Position numbers and translations under genes: made by a program
Notes under the pieces: generated by a model
The model's database searches: none
What the model was told of the DNA's origin: nothing
What the model saw: the letters and a program-made list of their open reading frames with translations, nothing else
In this document: positions 44,570 through 53,430 of the stretch, piece after piece
How positions within the stretch are numbered: position 1 is the first letter of the stretch
Layout of the letters: each line of letters begins with the position of its first letter
NCBI GenBank assembly: GCA_963827605.1
Contig: CAWHBK010000001.1
Span: forward strand, 124,001-188,000
Origin: DSYU01 sp963827605
GTDB taxonomy: Bacteria > Chloroflexota > Anaerolineae > Anaerolineales > Anaerolineaceae
DNA length: 64,000 nt
Direction of reading: 5' to 3'

Positions 44570-45484
44570 ATGGCTTTGATGAAGAAACAGTTTTCAATCC
44601 AATACGGCAGCAAAACTGGAATTATTCTATTTTTATTGCCAGGGGTGGGTGTTTATACCCTCTTTATGCTCTACCCAAGCCTGTTGTCTTTATATTACAG
44701 CGTATTGGAATGGCAAGGCGGACCGGTTAGCGCAGCTCCGTACGTTGGCTTGAAAAATTTTCAACAGATCCTCGTAGATCCTATCGTTTTACAGGCCTTA
44801 GGAAACAACCTGCGTGTCCTGGCACTCAATTGGGCATTCCAACTTCCATTTGCCCTGATGCTCGCATACGTTCTCAACCGCCTGCGCCGTGGGATCGGAC
44901 TGTATCGCTTTCTATTTTATATCCCGGTCATCCTACCCGTTGCAACAATGGCGCTCCTCTGGCGTTTTATCTTCTCCGGCAACAATTATGGGTTGCTGAA
45001 TAATTTGTTGCGGTTGCTGGGTCTGGATATCTTGATCCGTCCCTGGCTCAGTGGGAACGGAATTGTGCAATGGACAACCAGTTTTCCCGGCGCCTGGGTG
45101 GGAATTGGCTTCTTTATGGTTATTTTTCTGGCAGCACTGGTCAGCATTCCAGAAGAATACTATGAAGCTTCTGCGATTGATGGAGCCAGCAATTGGCAGC
45201 AGTTTATATTCATCACCCTTCCAAATATTCGTGGAGTTTATATCTATGCGCTTATTCTTGCCGGGCAAGGGGCGTTGGGAGCATTCATGTATCCACTGCT
45301 GATGACCAGCGGGGGACCAGTACACATGAGCGAAACGCTGATCTCCTATTCACTGTACTTGCTCTGGGAAAGAAGAACCTGGGGGTATGGCAGCGCTGTT
45401 GCCACACTTTCCTTCTTGCTAGGGATCATTGCAACAACATTGATCTGGCGATTTGGACGGCAGCGTCCAGAAGATTTACAGTAA
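44570..45484 (+). CDS. sugar ABC importer C, permease (MalF type)
   Basis: A 304-residue permease. The first membrane helix lies at about residues 15-40 (FLLPGVGVYTLFML), the EAA loop is EEYYEASAIDGASNWQQF followed by ITLPNIRG, and TSGGPVHMSETL precedes the last helix. ATG 44570 is preferred to 44528 because GAAGGTGAA lies close upstream and because 44528 falls inside the hairpin. Unlike the MalF genes of importers A, B and D, this one is intact. It is followed 18 bases later by the MalG partner. Confidence 0.92.
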   Translation: MALMKKQFSIQYGSKTGIILFLLPGVGVYTLFMLYPSLLSLYYSVLEWQGGPVSAAPYVGLKNFQQILVDPIVLQALGNNLRVLALNWAFQLPFALMLAYVLNRLRRGIGLYRFLFYIPVILPVATMALLWRFIFSGNNYGLLNNLLRLLGLDILIRPWLSGNGIVQWTTSFPGAWVGIGFFMVIFLAALVSIPEEYYEASAIDGASNWQQFIFITLPNIRGVYIYALILAGQGALGAFMYPLLMTSGGPVHMSETLISYSLYLLWERRTWGYGSAVATLSFLLGIIATTLIWRFGRQRPEDLQ

Positions 45485-45502
45485 AACCGGGGAGAGGAAA
45501 AT

Positions 45503-46333
45503 ATGCCCATCCGCCGTTGGCTGAGTCAGGTTCCACTGCATATCGGATTGCTGTTCTGGGGCGCATTATGCGTTTTGCCACTATTTTGGGTAATGATCAC
45601 ATCATTGAAATCAACGCCAGAGCTGTATCGCAATCCTTTTGGCTTCCCTCTTCTGCTTAAATGGTCTAATTATCGGGATGCCTGGGTATTTGGTAAGATG
45701 GGGGCGTATTTCATCAACAGCCTGCTCACCACGCTCGTATCGGTAGTTGTGGTACTGTTTCTTTCTTCGACAACAGCTTATGTGCTGGCGCGTTTCAACT
45801 TTCGCTTCAAGGGCCTTATCTGGACGTATGTGTTGTTTGGATTTCTCATCCCTCATTCGATTTTGCTCATCCCACTGGCTATCTTTACTCGCACCCTGCA
45901 TATCTATAATAGTTTATGGGGGTTGGCGTTAATCTATGCCGCGGTGGGAATCCCCTGGAACACATTCTTCTTACGCGCATTTATGGAAAAGATTCCCAAG
46001 GAACTTGAGGAAGCCGCGATTATGGATGGCGCTGGAATGTGGGTCGTTTTCTGGAATGTAATGATCCCGCTCTCCCAGCCCGCTCTGGCCACGATGGCTA
46101 CATTTCACGTGCTATCAGCCTGGAGTGAATACATTCTCGCCCTGGTATTAACGGGTACGACTGCTTCACGGACACTTCCAGTAGGGATCAGCTTATTGGA
46201 AGGTACCTTCACCTCCAACGAGCCAGGTGTTGCGGCTGGAATGATGATCACGATCATCCCGGCGGTCATAGCCTTTGCCCTTTTACAAGGGTATGTGATC
46301 AAAGGTATCTCTGCAGGCGCGATTAAGGCGTAA
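45503..46333 (+). CDS. sugar ABC importer C, permease (MalG type)
   Basis: A 276-residue CUT1 permease with six membrane helices. Helix 1 lies at about 14-38; the EAA loop is KELEEAAIMDGAGMWVVFW with MIPLSQPA; SAWSEYILALVL precedes the last helices and the protein ends in KGISAGAIKA. GGGGAGAGG gives a clear start at 45503. It completes importer C; as with the other sets, no ATPase gene accompanies it. Confidence 0.93.
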   Translation: MPIRRWLSQVPLHIGLLFWGALCVLPLFWVMITSLKSTPELYRNPFGFPLLLKWSNYRDAWVFGKMGAYFINSLLTTLVSVVVVLFLSSTTAYVLARFNFRFKGLIWTYVLFGFLIPHSILLIPLAIFTRTLHIYNSLWGLALIYAAVGIPWNTFFLRAFMEKIPKELEEAAIMDGAGMWVVFWNVMIPLSQPALATMATFHVLSAWSEYILALVLTGTTASRTLPVGISLLEGTFTSNEPGVAAGMMITIIPAVIAFALLQGYVIKGISAGAIKA

Positions 46334-46392
46334 TTGTTACCAGCCTATGGTTGGCTGTATAAACCATACTGGCAATGAAGGAGCATCAATTA

Positions 46393-47175
46393 ATGAAATC
46401 GATCGAATTACCGGTCCGCTACAACCGTTTCTATCCAGGGGATGCCCCATTGGGAGCCACCCATAAAAGGATGAGCGTACCAGCATCGGACATCGCCCTC
46501 TTACTCGTTGATGTATACCATGCCGCCGAGAAGCCTCAGGCAAAGGATCTGGTAAATACCCGCTGGGACCAGGCCTGGTGGCAGATTGTCAACGAGAACC
46601 TGGTTCCGTTGATCCAGGCCGTCCGGCAAGCCGCCATCCCGGTTATTTATGTTACGAACAGCAGCCCGCGTATACAGATCAACCGTTCAGCGTTTGGTTT
46701 TCGCCTGCAAGAAAGTCTGGGCTTCGATCCAACCCGGGACTTTAAAGAGAAAGATGTAAACCCGCTAGAATTTGATTGTGGAGAACCCATTCAACTGGTG
46801 ATCCCTCCCCAAATAGCCCCAAAGCCAGGGGACTACTATATCCGGAAACATACTTACAGCGGGTTCTTCGAAACACGTTTAGACAGTCTTTTACGGAATC
46901 TGGGTGTCCGCACCCTGTTGTGCGCAGGGTTTGTCGCCGATTGCTGCGTGCTGTTTACCCTCGCGGACGCTGTATTCCGTGATTATCACACCGTTCTGCT
47001 CCGCGACAGCACCCTGGCAGCAGAACTTCCAGATGAAGTAGAGACCTTTACCCAGACCCAGCGAATAATTCTTTGGATCGAAAGCATCCTCGGTCCAACA
47101 ACCACCACACCAGAATTCCTCACTGCGCTGGCGGATTCGACATTGATTCTCGAAAGGACTGAGGCATGCCGATAA
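46393..47175 (+). CDS. isochorismatase-family cysteine hydrolase
   Basis: A 260-residue paralogue of the protein at 32263, with the same plan: N-terminal stretch with YNRFYPG, triad D40 (LLLVDVYH), K152 (IRKHTYSGF) and C185 (FVADCCVLFT), and a C-terminal TTTPEFL end. These residues define amide/carbamoyl hydrolases of the family. ATG 46393 has GAAGGAG nine bases upstream; ATG 46375 lies in that ribosome site and is rejected. The last ten bases overlap the start of the LacI gene. Its presence right behind importer C mirrors the gene behind importer B, so the imported compound probably carries a hydrolysable C-N bond. Confidence 0.85.
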   Translation: MKSIELPVRYNRFYPGDAPLGATHKRMSVPASDIALLLVDVYHAAEKPQAKDLVNTRWDQAWWQIVNENLVPLIQAVRQAAIPVIYVTNSSPRIQINRSAFGFRLQESLGFDPTRDFKEKDVNPLEFDCGEPIQLVIPPQIAPKPGDYYIRKHTYSGFFETRLDSLLRNLGVRTLLCAGFVADCCVLFTLADAVFRDYHTVLLRDSTLAAELPDEVETFTQTQRIILWIESILGPTTTTPEFLTALADSTLILERTEACR

Positions 47176-48203
47176 CAATTAAAGATATCGCCAGGCAGGC
47201 TGATGTTTCCGTAGCCACGGTTTCCTACGTGGTGAACAAATCCAAGTGGGTCAGTCCAGAACTGACTGAACGTGTCTTGAAGGCCATCGAACAGTTAGGT
47301 TACTCCCCAAACGCGGTCGCTCGCAGCCTGCGCCAAAAACACACCAGGATGATCGGGTTGATCGTCCCCGATAGCTCAAATCCATTCTTTGCCGAGATAG
47401 CCAAAGGCGTCGAAGACGCCGGTTTTGAGGCTGGCTACAGTGTGATCCTGTGCAACTCGAATGCTTCTCTGGATCGAGAGCTGGTTTATTTAAACCTGCT
47501 GCAATCCAAACGAGTGGAGGGGATCATCTTCATTGCGACCTCAACTCACGTTGAACAGCTCCTGACGATCGCAAAAAGCGGAATCCCGGTGGTGATCTTT
47601 TACCGAGAACTGCCTGGGCTGGATGTTGATACTTTCCGGATTGACAACTTCCGAGCCGGATACCTGGGGACGAGGCATCTGATCGAACTGGGTCATCGTA
47701 ATATTGCCTGCATCCAGCCTGCATCAGCCCAAACACCCAGCAGCCAGCGGGTGGAAGGTTATAAACACGCTATGAAAGAGGCTGGAATTCCATGGCAAGA
47801 AGAACTGATGCCGCGCGGTGATAACCACATCAGTGGCGGGGAAATTGCCGCCCAGAAATTAATCCAAAGCGAATTACCATTTTCCGCGATATTCTCGACC
47901 AACGATGCCATGGCGATCGGCGCGATGCGCGCACTGCGCGGATCTGGCTATCAGATCCCGCAAAACGTCAGTATTGTTGGGGTGGATGATATTATCCTGG
48001 CCTCTTACTGCGAGCCACCCCTCACCACAGTCGCCCAACCCAAATATGATGCAGGCTGCCAGGCGGTGGGTTTTCTAATCGATCGAATTGCGGGCGATTA
48101 CAACAAGGAACCCCGTAACATCTTACTCGACATACAGCTCGTCCAACGCAGCTCTTGTATCCCTTTCAATGAAACCAAAGCAATGAACAGGCCAAACCGA
48201 TGA
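47166..48203 (+). CDS. LacI-family transcriptional repressor
   Basis: A 345-residue LacI/GalR protein. The helix-turn-helix is TIKDIARQADVSVATVSYV (residues 4-22), and the hinge helix NAVARSLR suits operators with a central CG. The sensor domain starts at IGLIVPDSSNPFF and holds SIVGVDDIILASY. It overlaps the upstream hydrolase gene by ten bases and the downstream aldolase gene by four, so it is made together with the pathway and probably represses the operon from the triple operator at 39390-39427. Its recognition helix (VATVSYVVNK) differs from that of the repressor at 6053 (VATVSHVINN), consistent with CTAAACG versus TTAAACG boxes. Confidence 0.93.
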   Translation: MPITIKDIARQADVSVATVSYVVNKSKWVSPELTERVLKAIEQLGYSPNAVARSLRQKHTRMIGLIVPDSSNPFFAEIAKGVEDAGFEAGYSVILCNSNASLDRELVYLNLLQSKRVEGIIFIATSTHVEQLLTIAKSGIPVVIFYRELPGLDVDTFRIDNFRAGYLGTRHLIELGHRNIACIQPASAQTPSSQRVEGYKHAMKEAGIPWQEELMPRGDNHISGGEIAAQKLIQSELPFSAIFSTNDAMAIGAMRALRGSGYQIPQNVSIVGVDDIILASYCEPPLTTVAQPKYDAGCQAVGFLIDRIAGDYNKEPRNILLDIQLVQRSSCIPFNETKAMNRPNR

Positions 48204-48805
48204 ACACCTTTACGCGAGAAGAAGTTTTAGATATCTGCCGGCTGGTGTACGACCGTTACCTCACCAACGCAGCCGGTTCCAATTTCAGCGCGCGCGCATC
48301 TGCCAACACCTTCTACCTGACCCCCACCAACAACGCGAAAAACAACCGGCTGCGCATGCGGGCAGACGATCTTCTCCTGGTAGATGAACAGGGCAAGATC
48401 CTGGACGGACGGGGCGAGCTCAGCCGTAGCTGGATTACCCATCTGAAAATGTACCAGGAATTTTCCTATGTCGGAGCGGTGATCCACGCCCATCCGAAGT
48501 TAGCAACCGTCTTCTCCTGTCGCGAAAAGCCAATGGAACCATTTCTGGATGCCATGCAGAAGTTCGGGCCTATTCCGGTGGTACCCAGATCATTTAAGGT
48601 TGACAGCCCAGAATTTGGACAGGCTATTGCCGATATCTTTCGAGAGACGGAAACCAGCTTCCGGGCACACGGGCACGCGGTGTTATACCCATTCCATGGA
48701 GTGCTGGTAGCAGCCCCCACCCTGGCGGATGCCTACGACTTACTGGAGCGGATCGAATACAACGCTACCGCCATCCTTTATTCCCGTTTGCTGGAGGCGC
48801 TTTAG
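48200..48805 (+). CDS. class II aldolase/adducin family protein
   Basis: A 201-residue zinc-dependent aldolase of the fuculose/ribulose-phosphate aldolase fold. Features: AAGSNFSARAS (substrate phosphate loop, usually GNxS), E73 in the position of the catalytic Glu, zinc ligands H96 and H98 (VIHAHPK), and HGHAVLYPFHGVLVA with the third zinc His. It would split a phosphorylated ketose or an aldonate phosphate into a three-carbon unit and an aldehyde, or act as an epimerase. The start overlaps LacI by four bases and its stop overlaps the kinase start (TAGTG) by one. The following kinase probably supplies its substrate. Confidence 0.88.
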   Translation: MNTFTREEVLDICRLVYDRYLTNAAGSNFSARASANTFYLTPTNNAKNNRLRMRADDLLLVDEQGKILDGRGELSRSWITHLKMYQEFSYVGAVIHAHPKLATVFSCREKPMEPFLDAMQKFGPIPVVPRSFKVDSPEFGQAIADIFRETETSFRAHGHAVLYPFHGVLVAAPTLADAYDLLERIEYNATAILYSRLLEAL

Positions 48806-49785
48806 TGGAGATCGAGCGCAGGGAACACCCAACCCCATACGATGTGATCGTCTCATCCCCTAATGCGGCCCTTGACTCCTATTACCTGCTTCCTCAATTG
48901 CAGTTTGGAGCGGTCAATCGATCGGAAACTACTTACCACACGGCCGGGGGGAAAGGGAATAACCTGGCGCGGGCAGTCCGGGCGTTGGGAGGGCGAGCCT
49001 TGAGCCTGGGGATTGTCGGTGGCCATTCCGGCCGTTTTATCCTCGATGAGCTGGCCCGCGAAGAAATTCCGACCGACATGGTCTGGGTTGATCAGGAAAC
49101 ACGCAGGTCAACCACGCTAATTTCACCCGGACAAATACAGAACACCGTTGTGCTCGACTCGGGAAACCCCATTCCGCTCGAAGGGGGCAGCCAGCTTCGC
49201 CAAAAAATTCTCTCCCATGCGCTGGAGGCCCCTTTCCTGGTGCTGACCGGAAGCCTTCCACCCGGTTTTCCCCACCGGTTTTATGCGGAGATTACTCGGG
49301 ATACTGCCAATATCGCCGGATTGAAAGTCTGCCTTGATTGTAGCGGCCCTCCCTTGCGGGCTGCCGTGGAGGCCGGTACGCCCTTTATAAAAGTTAATAC
49401 GTCGGAATACCTGGCAAGCCTGTCTCAAGAAAAGACGCTTCGCCTGGATGAAGTCCTGCGCACGTTCGAATGTTCTCAACCGCGCGGATTAGAGCTCCTG
49501 ATCGTCACCGATGGTCCCCAAGGCGCATACGTTTTTTCCTCATATCACGTTCCATTCCAGGTAAAAACAGTAACCGAGTCCTGGCTGAGCACAGCTGGAG
49601 CCGGTGATACGTTTATGGCAGGATTATTACTGTCTTTCAATCGCGGGGCTGCTCTTGAACAGGCTGTCGCGTACGCTTCTGCCGCTGCTGTTGCCTCGCT
49701 CAAGAAGATTGTTTGCGGCCAACTCGACCCACAGGATGTTGATATAAATCTTTCGCGGACTGATATCCATCTGATCTTCAAGTAA
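48805..49785 (+). CDS. PfkB-family sugar kinase (1-phosphofructokinase/tagatose-6-P kinase type)
   Basis: A 326-residue ribokinase-fold kinase with the layout of LacC/FruK proteins: SPNAALDSYYLLPQ at the N-terminus, AGGKGNNLARA (47-57), LTGSLPPGF and the anion-hole/catalytic motif TAGAGDTFMAG with base D268. It phosphorylates a sugar or sugar phosphate with ATP. The start is GTG 48805, which shares one base with the aldolase stop, so expression is coupled. Kinase plus class II aldolase is the usual pair for splitting a ketose. The substrate is not readable; a ketose 1-phosphate or 6-phosphate is most likely. Confidence 0.9.
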   Translation: MEIERREHPTPYDVIVSSPNAALDSYYLLPQLQFGAVNRSETTYHTAGGKGNNLARAVRALGGRALSLGIVGGHSGRFILDELAREEIPTDMVWVDQETRRSTTLISPGQIQNTVVLDSGNPIPLEGGSQLRQKILSHALEAPFLVLTGSLPPGFPHRFYAEITRDTANIAGLKVCLDCSGPPLRAAVEAGTPFIKVNTSEYLASLSQEKTLRLDEVLRTFECSQPRGLELLIVTDGPQGAYVFSSYHVPFQVKTVTESWLSTAGAGDTFMAGLLLSFNRGAALEQAVAYASAAAVASLKKIVCGQLDPQDVDINLSRTDIHLIFK

Positions 49786-49810
49786 ACGTAATCTCAAGGG
49801 AATAACAGGA

Positions 49811-50827
49811 ATGGCAGTACACCCCATCACCGATCGTAAGCTTGCCCTGGGTATCGATATCGGAGGAACCCATATCAAAGCTGGGATTATTACCCGGGAT
49901 GGCCGGCTGCTCGCCAGTCAGGTTGCGGAAACCCCGGCGAAGTCCAGGCCTGAGATTGTAATCGACCACATCCTTTGCGTGATCCATTCATTACAAAAGG
50001 AAAGCCTGATCGATCTAGAATCGATCGATGGCATTGGCATTTCCATGGCAGCCTTTATCACTGCGGATGGAGTTGTCACGGCTACCGCACATCTTTCTCA
50101 GGAATGGGTTGGATATAATCTACACGCTCGTTTATCCACTGATATTCCCGCAGAATACTATTTCTCACTCGACACCCCTTCACCGACACTAGGAGAAGCC
50201 TACTACGGGGCAGGCCGCGGCATCTCAGAGCTGGCATACGTAACCGTCTCGACTGGCATTGGCGCCGGGATCCTGGTCAATGGAGCGTATTTTATTGGCG
50301 GGTTGGGCTGGGCCGGTGGGGTAGGACATATCATCATCGATGAAAATAGTCAGCGGCGCTGCGAAGGGTGTGGAAACTTTGGCTGCCTGGAAACCTTTGC
50401 CTCCAAACATGCCATTATCGCAACTGCTCAAGAGCTGGCCGAAGTTAATCCTGGAAGCCAGATACTTACAAACGTTCAAGGGAAGCCTGAGCGGATCACT
50501 CCAAAAACCGTGCACGAAGCCGCTGTTGCTGGAGATACAGCTGCTATCGAGGTATTCCGGCGAGCCGGCCATGCCCTGGGATTGGGACTGGTCAGCCTGG
50601 CCGACATTGTCGCGCCAAACCGGATTGTAGTGGGCGGTGGAATTGCTCGCGCCGGAGAGTTTCTCTTAGGCCCGGCACGCGAAGTCGTGCGTGCCCGCGC
50701 TTATCCTCCTCGCATCCGTCAGGTGGAGATCGTCCAGGCTGAACTAGGAGACCAATCCGGAGTATTCGGCGCCGCGGCGATGGTTTTTCATGATCTGCAA
50801 ATCAACAGCCCAATTCAAACGCAATAA
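49811..50827 (+). CDS. ROK-family sugar kinase
   Basis: A 338-residue ROK kinase. The ATP-binding start is LGIDIGGTHIKAGI; the catalytic Asp is probably D121 (SLDTPSPTLGEA, where most members have NDAN); STGIGAGIL follows; the zinc motif keeps H173 and C184, C187 and C192 (CEGCGNFGC). No DNA-binding domain is present, so it is an enzyme and not a ROK repressor. Glucokinase, fructokinase or N-acyl-sugar kinase are possible. It starts 26 bases after the PfkB gene, with ACAGGA upstream. Confidence 0.9.
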   Translation: MAVHPITDRKLALGIDIGGTHIKAGIITRDGRLLASQVAETPAKSRPEIVIDHILCVIHSLQKESLIDLESIDGIGISMAAFITADGVVTATAHLSQEWVGYNLHARLSTDIPAEYYFSLDTPSPTLGEAYYGAGRGISELAYVTVSTGIGAGILVNGAYFIGGLGWAGGVGHIIIDENSQRRCEGCGNFGCLETFASKHAIIATAQELAEVNPGSQILTNVQGKPERITPKTVHEAAVAGDTAAIEVFRRAGHALGLGLVSLADIVAPNRIVVGGGIARAGEFLLGPAREVVRARAYPPRIRQVEIVQAELGDQSGVFGAAAMVFHDLQINSPIQTQ

Positions 50828-50865
50828 CCAGACGTTCTGCGCCTGGGTTTCATGAAGGAGTCACG

Positions 50866-52290
50866 ATGGTTATCGAACCAACCGGAACCAGGATGGAAGT
50901 GCTGGAAAGCCTGGCTCGAGTTGTTACCCCTGAACATGTTTCGGATCATCAGGCTTCCCGTATGGCGTATACGCGAGGGGTCTGGCCGATCGAATTAAAG
51001 CGAGCCCAGGCGGGAGATTGGTCTTGCCTGCCTTCTCTGGTCGTCTGGCCCGGGAACACAGCCGAAGTGGCACGGGTGGTTCAGATTGCCCGGGAACGGC
51101 ACCTGGCGTTGGTACCTTATGGAGGCGGCTCCGGTATCGTGGGAGGCACCAGCCTGGCAAACGCATTGGTTGTCGACCTGAAGCGGTTGGCAGCCCTTGA
51201 CCTAAACGAAATGAACCAGACGGTCTCCGCCGGAAGTGGAGTCAATGGCTGGCATCTGGAAGAATGGCTAAACGAGCGGGGATACACCCTCGGGCATTTC
51301 CCCCAATCGATGAATTCGGCCTGTGTCGGCGGATTGGTGGCAACGGCTTCCATCGGAACTTTTTCCGGACGATATGGCAAGATGGACGACCTGCTGGTTG
51401 GGTTGGAGGCCGTCCTACCGAACGGAAACATCCTGCGGACAAAACCGATTCCACGCCGTTCGAGCGGCCCAAATCTAGCTCAGCTTTTCATCGGCTCCGA
51501 AGGCGCATTTGGGATTATCACTGAAGCCACTCTGCGCGTCTGGCCAAAACCCGAGACCCGCGAATGGGCCGTATATACATTTCCAGACACAATCTCAGGT
51601 TTCGATACCGTTCGGTCGTTCATGCGTACAGAGGCTCAACCGGCATTGGTGCGCCTCTACGATGAAGCGGAAAGTACCGCACGGATTCGCCATTTCGGAT
51701 ACCCACCCGGGCACGCCCTGCTGATCCTTGGTTTTGAGGGCAGCGCTGGATATGTTGACTGGCAGAAACAGGTGGTCGACCGGATTTGCGCCCAGCATCA
51801 GGGAGTCTTCCGGGGTGACGAAGCAGCGCTGCATTGGTACCGCTACCGGTTCGACACTTCAGCAATGCTGCGCTACAACCACAAGCCAGGTGGAGTTGCT
51901 GATTCCCTGGAAGTAGCAGCCCCCTGGGACAGGTTAGAGGCAGTCTGGCGGGCGATGCGCAGCGCGCTCGAACCGTTGTGCGATGTGGTCCACTGCCATT
52001 TTTCGCATGTGTACCCAACCGAAGGATCAGCATACGTGATTTTCTACGCCCAGGCTATAGAAAACACGCCCCAGGCAGCCATTGAGCATTACCAGCGCTG
52101 TGTTGACGCGGCTTTGCAGGCCTGTCTGGCAGAAGGAGGCAGCATCTCTCACCACCATGGCATTGGCCGCGGTAAAAAGAACTGGATGAAGGAAGAACAC
52201 GGTCTGGCAGGCTGGGAACTTCTGCATGCCCTGAAACAGGCTGTCGATCCAGATAATATTTTCAACCCAGGAGTGATGGGGTTATCATGA
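50866..52290 (+). CDS. FAD-linked oxidase (GlcD/alkyl-DHAP-synthase-like)
   Basis: A 474-residue flavoprotein of the VAO/PCMH family. The FAD pyrophosphate loop is YGGGSGIVGG (85-94), with a second contact region GSGVNGWHLEEWL and GLVATASIGTFSGRYG. The C-terminal catalytic part has HHHGIGRGKKNWM, typical of the alkylglycerone-phosphate-synthase/D-lactate dehydrogenase branch. Four-base overlap with the Fe-S protein gene shows that both form one dehydrogenase, like GlcD-GlcF. It would oxidise a 2-hydroxy acid (glycolate, lactate, or a sugar acid fragment from the aldolase step), passing electrons to the Fe-S partner. GAAGGAG precedes the start. Confidence 0.9.
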   Translation: MVIEPTGTRMEVLESLARVVTPEHVSDHQASRMAYTRGVWPIELKRAQAGDWSCLPSLVVWPGNTAEVARVVQIARERHLALVPYGGGSGIVGGTSLANALVVDLKRLAALDLNEMNQTVSAGSGVNGWHLEEWLNERGYTLGHFPQSMNSACVGGLVATASIGTFSGRYGKMDDLLVGLEAVLPNGNILRTKPIPRRSSGPNLAQLFIGSEGAFGIITEATLRVWPKPETREWAVYTFPDTISGFDTVRSFMRTEAQPALVRLYDEAESTARIRHFGYPPGHALLILGFEGSAGYVDWQKQVVDRICAQHQGVFRGDEAALHWYRYRFDTSAMLRYNHKPGGVADSLEVAAPWDRLEAVWRAMRSALEPLCDVVHCHFSHVYPTEGSAYVIFYAQAIENTPQAAIEHYQRCVDAALQACLAEGGSISHHHGIGRGKKNWMKEEHGLAGWELLHALKQAVDPDNIFNPGVMGLS

Positions 52291-53426
52291 ACCCACTCTC
52301 AGCGAACCTTCAGACAATCGCCACAAATTGCAGCCTCTGCCACGACCAATGTGTTTCTGCCTGCCCGGTAGTCGAAATGACCTCCCGGTTGATTGGTTAT
52401 CCCTCGCGCCTGGCGACACTGGCCTGGGAACTTGAACGGGGGAACCTGTCGGCCGATGCAGAAACCATGCTGGCGATGCTTCACTGTATCCACTGCAACG
52501 CATGCACACGCAGCTGCGTGTATATTGACGACCCGGTCGATATAACTCCATTCGTCCGTTATACCCGGCAAAAGCTGATCCAAAAAGACCAGGCCACTCC
52601 GCAAATGCGGCAGATGCTTGAGCGGATCCAATTGTGGGGGAACCCATACCTGGATATCCAAAACACGCTAAATGAAATGAAAGTGAAATTTGGGCAGAAC
52701 CGCGGAGCCATTAAGACCCTGGTTATTGCGGATGCCGCTGAACTGGCTTATGCGCCGGCGGCTGCTCATTCTGGCCTGCGCTTGCTTCAACGATTAGGAT
52801 ACAATCCGCTTGCCTTATCCAGCCAATCCTACACTGGCTGGGAGCTCTGGCAGTATGGGTATGGGAAGGAACTTTTGGGCCTCGCCGAAGCCCTGGTAAA
52901 AGAGATAGAGCATCGCAACCCGGAAGTTGTGATTACTCTCAGCCCCGTTAGCGCGTATCTCCTGCGGAAAGTCTTCCCGGAAGATTTGGGCATATCCATT
53001 TCCGCAAAGGTGTTGAGCCTACCGGAGGCCGTTCTTGCCCGCCTCGAACAGCCAACTTCACCAGCGTTATCCCAGCTAGCATCCATTTACCTGGTTATGT
53101 CCTGCGCAGAAACATATCAGCTGCAAAGCTTTGCCTCACGAGAAGTCCTTGAGCTATTTGGAATAACCTGCCTAGGGATTCCCAATAACCAGCCATACCA
53201 CCGCTCCAGCTTCCCAGAGGGACTGGCCCTTGAGCTTTATCCAACACCTGGAAACTGGTTTGCACGCAAAATCGCCGAAACGGTAGTAAACTTGCACCCG
53301 GATGCCATTGTGTGTACCGCCGGGATGGCCTGGAAAGCGATGCACGCATATTGTCCGGATCTTCCGGTAACCCATTGGTCTACCTTTGTGTTGAGCCAAT
53401 TGACAAGGAATGGAGAAGAGGGCTAA
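52287..53426 (+). CDS. Fe-S oxidoreductase subunit (GlcF-like)
   Basis: A 379-residue partner of the flavoprotein. Two [4Fe-4S] sites are clear: C15/C18/C22/C26 (CSLCHDQCVSAC) and C67/C70/C73/C77 (CIHCNACTRSC). The C-terminal part has the alpha/beta layout of the cysteine-rich (CCG) domain, but its usual CCG motifs are reduced (SCAETYQL, CTAGMAWKA), so quinone or heterodisulfide-type chemistry may be altered. The last 17 bases run past an in-frame start of the next gene, keeping the operon tight. It carries electrons from the FAD oxidase at 50866 to a membrane or soluble acceptor. Confidence 0.85.
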   Translation: MNPLSANLQTIATNCSLCHDQCVSACPVVEMTSRLIGYPSRLATLAWELERGNLSADAETMLAMLHCIHCNACTRSCVYIDDPVDITPFVRYTRQKLIQKDQATPQMRQMLERIQLWGNPYLDIQNTLNEMKVKFGQNRGAIKTLVIADAAELAYAPAAAHSGLRLLQRLGYNPLALSSQSYTGWELWQYGYGKELLGLAEALVKEIEHRNPEVVITLSPVSAYLLRKVFPEDLGISISAKVLSLPEAVLARLEQPTSPALSQLASIYLVMSCAETYQLQSFASREVLELFGITCLGIPNNQPYHRSSFPEGLALELYPTPGNWFARKIAETVVNLHPDAIVCTAGMAWKAMHAYCPDLPVTHWSTFVLSQLTRNGEEG

Positions 53427-53430
53427 GAAC